Shown: positions 61,546 to 64,000 of the stretch, in pieces | How positions within the stretch are numbered: the stretch's first letter is position 1 | Layout: each line of letters starts with the position of its first letter | Assembly: GCF_028023675.1 (NCBI RefSeq) | Contig: NZ_JAQIOZ010000003.1 | Span: 1 to 64,000, forward strand | Direction: 5' to 3' | Origin: Primorskyibacter aestuariivivens | GTDB taxonomy: Bacteria > Pseudomonadota > Alphaproteobacteria > Rhodobacterales > Rhodobacteraceae | Length of the DNA: 64,000 bases | The notes under the pieces: model-generated | What the model saw: the letters and a program-made list of their open reading frames with translations, nothing else | What the model was told of the DNA's origin: nothing | The model's database searches: none | Program-made: the position numbers and the translations under genes

Positions 61546-62468
61546 AGCGTGCTCAGGATCTCGCGGGCGCGGGCGCAATCCGCATCCATCTGGGCGATGA
61601 AAGCGTCGAGCCCGTCAAAGGTCTGTTCCGGGCGCAGATACGCCACAAGCCCGACCGACAGGGTCGCGCCATAGAGATCACCGGAGAAGTCGAACAGGAA
61701 GGTCTCTAAATTCGGCACCGCGCCGCCGAATTGCGGCCGCACTCCCAGTGAGGCCGCGCCATGGTAGCTGCCCTTGAACGGACCGTCCTGCACATCGACC
61801 AGCACCGCGTAGACGCCAAAGGCAGGCAGGTGCAGACCAGACAGCGCCATGTTCGCCGTGGGATAGCCCAGAGTGCGCCCGCGCTGTTCGCCGCCCACCA
61901 CCGGCCCTGCGATGCGGTGCCAGTGACCCAGCATGTCGCGCGCATCCTCCGGGCGGCCGTCAGACAGGGCGGCGCGGATCGCGGTCGATGACACCTGTTC
62001 GCCGCCGGTCTGGATCAGCTCGGCCACGGTCACGTCAAATCCCATTTCGGTGCCAAAGCGTTTGAGGTCCGCGGCATTGCCCGCGCGCCCCTTGCCGAAA
62101 CAGAAATCCGCGCCCACCACCACATGGGCAAGCCCCAGCCCGTCGCGGATCACCCGGGCGGCGAATTCCTCGGGGGTCAGCCCGGCAAGCGCGTGGTTGA
62201 AATTCAGTTCGTACAGCTTTTCCACGCCCAGCTTTTCCAACCGCGAGGCGCGTGCCTCGGACGACATCAGCCGAAAGGGCGGGGCATCCGGCGCAAAAAC
62301 CTCGCGCGGATGTGGCTCAAAGGTCAGGATGCCCAGGGGCGCATCGTCACGCCGCGCAAGGTCGATCACCGCCACATGGCCGCGATGTACGCCATCGAAA
62401 TTGCCGATGGCGACGCTGGCACCGCGATCCTGCGGCTCGACATATTGGTAATCGCGGATGATGCGCAT
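61542..62468 (-). CDS. ribF: Bifunctional riboflavin kinase/FAD synthetase
   Basis: A 308-residue enzyme making FMN and FAD. The N-terminal adenylyltransferase motif GNFDGVHRGH is at 22-31, and the C-terminal riboflavin kinase motif GRTLGYPTANM near 200. ATG 62468 gives MRIIRDYQYVEPQDRGASVA, the family N-terminus. Confidence 0.96.
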   Translation of the reverse strand: MRIIRDYQYVEPQDRGASVAIGNFDGVHRGHVAVIDLARRDDAPLGILTFEPHPREVFAPDAPPFRLMSSEARASRLEKLGVEKLYELNFNHALAGLTPEEFAARVIRDGLGLAHVVVGADFCFGKGRAGNAADLKRFGTEMGFDVTVAELIQTGGEQVSSTAIRAALSDGRPEDARDMLGHWHRIAGPVVGGEQRGRTLGYPTANMALSGLHLPAFGVYAVLVDVQDGPFKGSYHGAASLGVRPQFGGAVPNLETFLFDFSGDLYGATLSVGLVAYLRPEQTFDGLDAFIAQMDADCARAREILSTL

Positions 62469-62570
62469 GGGCGTTTGGGTATCCCCGCCGCGTGCCGCTG
62501 GCAAGGGGGGATGCGCCCGGTTTTACGCGGGATGGCCCGCCGCGCCAATGGCGGACGGGCCAAGTCCCGG

Positions 62571-62753
62571 TCAGCTCTGGCGTGGGCCGCGCATTTCCGA
62601 GATGGCAGAGCGGATCTTGCTCCAATCCCTGGCTTCGTCATGCTTGCCAGCTTCTTCGCAGGCGCGCATTTTCTGCGCCGCTTCAAGCTCGGCCTTGCCG
62701 CCATGTGCGCTTAAAAGCGCGCGTGCATATTGAGTGGTCTGGATGGCGTCCAT
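62571..62753 (-). CDS. Conserved small protein (60 aa)
   Basis: A 60-residue helical, charged protein (MDAIQTTQYARALLSAHGGK, then AELEAAQKMRACEEAGKHDE) with a clear GGGAGG ribosome-binding site. Seen widely in Rhodobacteraceae as a short hypothetical; no function assigned. Confidence 0.7.
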   Translation of the reverse strand: MDAIQTTQYARALLSAHGGKAELEAAQKMRACEEAGKHDEARDWSKIRSAISEMRGPRQS

Positions 62754-62828
62754 CGGTGTCCTCCCTTGGTCGGTTGATCCAGTGGAGGGCCACCATATCA
62801 CAACCGCCGCGGGATTTCACCCTGTTGC

Positions 62829-62853
62829 CGTAGGGTGGGCAGTTCTGCCCACC
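62829..62853. repeat. GTAGGGTGGGCA-type palindromic unit
   Basis: CGTAGGGTGGGCA (62829-62841) faces TGCCCACC (62846-62853). Same family as 21321, 28979 and 60015; it lies just downstream of the maoC stop. Confidence 0.65.
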
Positions 62854-62859
62854 AAAGCG

Positions 62860-63303
62860 TCAGTCGAACTTGCGCGAAGGCGCCAAAACCTTGGCCTCGC
62901 CGATCAGCACTTTCTTGCCATCCACCGAGCAATGGCAGTCCAGCGTCACGCGGCGCTTGCCGTGGTCGATATCGACTACCTTGACCTCGGCATAGACCAT
63001 GTCGCCGGGGCGCACGGGGGCGAGGAATTTCAGCGTCTGGCCCATATAGACCGTGCCATGCCCGGGAAGCTGTTCGCCGATCACCGCCGAAATCAGACCG
63101 GCGGTCAGCATGCCGTGGGCGATGCGGCCCTCAAAGATCGTGTCCTGGGCATAGTCGTCATCCAGATGCACCGGGTTCCGGTCCGTGGAAACTTGCGCGA
63201 ACATCTCGATATCCTGATCTGTCACCTGTTTGCGCAGGTGGCGCGTCATGCCCATCTCGATATCTTCGATACAGATGGAGCCTCGGGGCAGATTATCGAA
63301 CAT
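62860..63303 (-). CDS. MaoC family dehydratase
   Basis: A 147-residue single hot-dog-fold protein (MFDNLPRGSICIEDIEMGMT start) with the catalytic Asp/His of the hydratase 2 motif in DRNPVHLDDDYA and the FEGRIAHGM segment. It likely hydrates an enoyl-CoA; substrate unknown. Distinct from the two-domain Mch at 27940. ATG 63303 follows GGAGG. Confidence 0.9.
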   Translation of the reverse strand: MFDNLPRGSICIEDIEMGMTRHLRKQVTDQDIEMFAQVSTDRNPVHLDDDYAQDTIFEGRIAHGMLTAGLISAVIGEQLPGHGTVYMGQTLKFLAPVRPGDMVYAEVKVVDIDHGKRRVTLDCHCSVDGKKVLIGEAKVLAPSRKFD

Positions 63304-63327
63304 GGGGGCCTCCATCTGGTCGCCTCT

Positions 63328-63375
63328 AAGTAATAAAACGCTGGCCAAGGGGCCTCATGAGCAACTTTATTACTT
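63328..63375. promoter_or_regulatory. AAGTAATAAA/TTTATTACTT inverted repeat upstream of the maoC gene
   Basis: AAGTAATAAA (63328-63337) and its exact reverse complement TTTATTACTT (63366-63375) flank 28 nt. The A/T-rich 10-bp arms are conspicuous in this GC-rich DNA; it lies in the 5' region of the maoC gene and after the HAD gene. Confidence 0.5.
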
Positions 63376-63404
63376 TGCGGGCGCAGAAAATCAACCCCTT
63401 TGTT

Positions 63405-64000
63405 TCAGCGCAGAAAGCCGATCGTAAAGCTCGGATTGATCATTTCCTTTTGAATATAGGCGTTTAGCGCGTCCGGGTCGGGTTGGTGCGACGTTTTGGT
63501 CTCGGCGGCGGCCAGCCCTCCCGAGATGAAAAGGGAATCGATATCTTCGCCCATCGCCCCATCAATGTCGGTATGTGCCCCGTCTCCGATGGCCAGAATG
63601 CCCGCCGGGGGAACATCGCGGCCAAGCTCGGCCAGACGGCGGCGGGCAAGGTCATAGATCGGCGGATGCGGTTTGCCGAAATAGAGGCTTTCGCCGCCCA
63701 TCTCCGTGTAAAGCTGTGCCACAGCCCCGGCGCACCATTCCCGGTTCTCGCCGCGATCGACCACGATATCGGGGTTGGCACAGAGCAGTTTCATGCCCTT
63801 TTGCTTGGCATAGAGCAGTTGCGGGCGCAGCTCTGTAGGGTCTGCAAGCGGGTCGAACGGCCCCGTGCACACGATCCCCTCGGCATCTTCAAGGTCTACC
63901 CGGCTGATCTCTACCGGGTTTTCGATAAGATGCAGTGGCTCGAAAAATGTGGTGTCGAACGCAGTGCCGATGAAATAGACCTTGGAGCCCACGACGCCGT
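63405..64000 (-). CDS. HAD-IIA (TIGR01459-type) hydrolase, N-terminus beyond the window
   Basis: The C-terminal 198 or so residues of a class IIA HAD phosphatase, open through the right edge. LLCANPDIVVDRG, the cap region and GKPHPPIYDLA plus GDGAHTDIDGAMGED (the HAD motif IV Asp pair) are visible. TIGR01459 proteins of this length class are near 290 residues, so the catalytic N-terminal Asp lies outside. Substrate unknown. Confidence 0.85.
   Translation of the reverse strand, partial: GVVGSKVYFIGTAFDTTFFEPLHLIENPVEISRVDLEDAEGIVCTGPFDPLADPTELRPQLLYAKQKGMKLLCANPDIVVDRGENREWCAGAVAQLYTEMGGESLYFGKPHPPIYDLARRRLAELGRDVPPAGILAIGDGAHTDIDGAMGEDIDSLFISGGLAAAETKTSHQPDPDALNAYIQKEMINPSFTIGFLR

Overview
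The window is a piece of the chromosome of a Roseobacter-group alphaproteobacterium (Rhodobacteraceae). The evidence is high GC, dense operons with ATGA/TGATG stop-start overlaps, Rhodobacteraceae-type gene content (DUF4175 protein, YcgN-like protein, DUF1737, NnrU), and a gene order around the TCA cycle (lpd, odhB, odhA, sucD, sucC, mdh, mcl2, nnrU, DUF1737, mch, sdhCDAB) that I recognise from Rhodobacter sphaeroides. No rRNA, tRNA, CRISPR array or prophage was seen. The only mobile DNA is the tip of an IS481-type transposase gene at the left edge.

Layout. 1-10.5 kb: IS end, an iron-type alcohol dehydrogenase, a TlpA-like thioredoxin divergent from argH, then an LptM-like lipoprotein, a DUF2834 protein, an ATP-grasp protein of the sugar-transfer type, lysA, a DUF4175 protein and a zinc-ribbon membrane protein. 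10.6-13.5 kb: ftsE-ftsX-plsC-PPOX operon. 13.6-22.6 kb: minus-strand lower TCA operon sucC-sucD-odhA-odhB-(two small genes)-lpd. 22.8-29 kb: glycosyltransferase, mdh, TauE-type exporter, then mcl2-nnrU-DUF1737-mch. 29-35 kb: sdhCDAB, with a polysaccharide pyruvyl transferase, a sulfotransferase-like gene and a 50-codon frame between sdhA and sdhB. 35-41 kb: ornithine decarboxylase behind a structured leader that contains an Arg-rich upstream frame, then a DUF1989 protein, an SHMT-like enzyme, deoD and a GGDEF-EAL protein. 41-46 kb: ethylmalonyl-CoA mutase and crotonyl-CoA carboxylase/reductase flanking a PlsB-like acyltransferase. 46-48 kb: a LuxR/LuxI quorum-sensing pair preceded by a small conserved-looking protein. 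48-64 kb: housekeeping and accessory genes (RecD-like helicase, DMGDH-like flavoprotein, EF-hand protein, CMD protein, OmpA, ubiA, rsmE, GNAT, gshA, ltaE, ycgN-like, ribF, MaoC, HAD-IIA).

How it works together. The TCA genes and the ethylmalonyl-CoA pathway genes (ccr, ecm, mch, mcl2) together describe acetyl-CoA assimilation without isocitrate lyase; the remaining pathway genes (epi, mcd, mcl1) are outside the window. Two regulatory signals tie the modules together in the DNA. First, pairs of the palindrome TGTGATCACA, spaced exactly 21 bp apart, lie upstream of both sucC and sdhC; they are candidate sites for a GntR-type TCA regulator such as AkgR. Second, TTTGCA/TTGCAA dyads lie in front of ecm and ccr and resemble ScfR/PccR-type sites. 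Surface-polysaccharide genes (ATP-grasp, glycosyltransferase, pyruvyl transferase, sulfotransferase) are repeatedly placed next to or inside the central-metabolism operons. Two families of intergenic palindromic repeats are scattered through the window.
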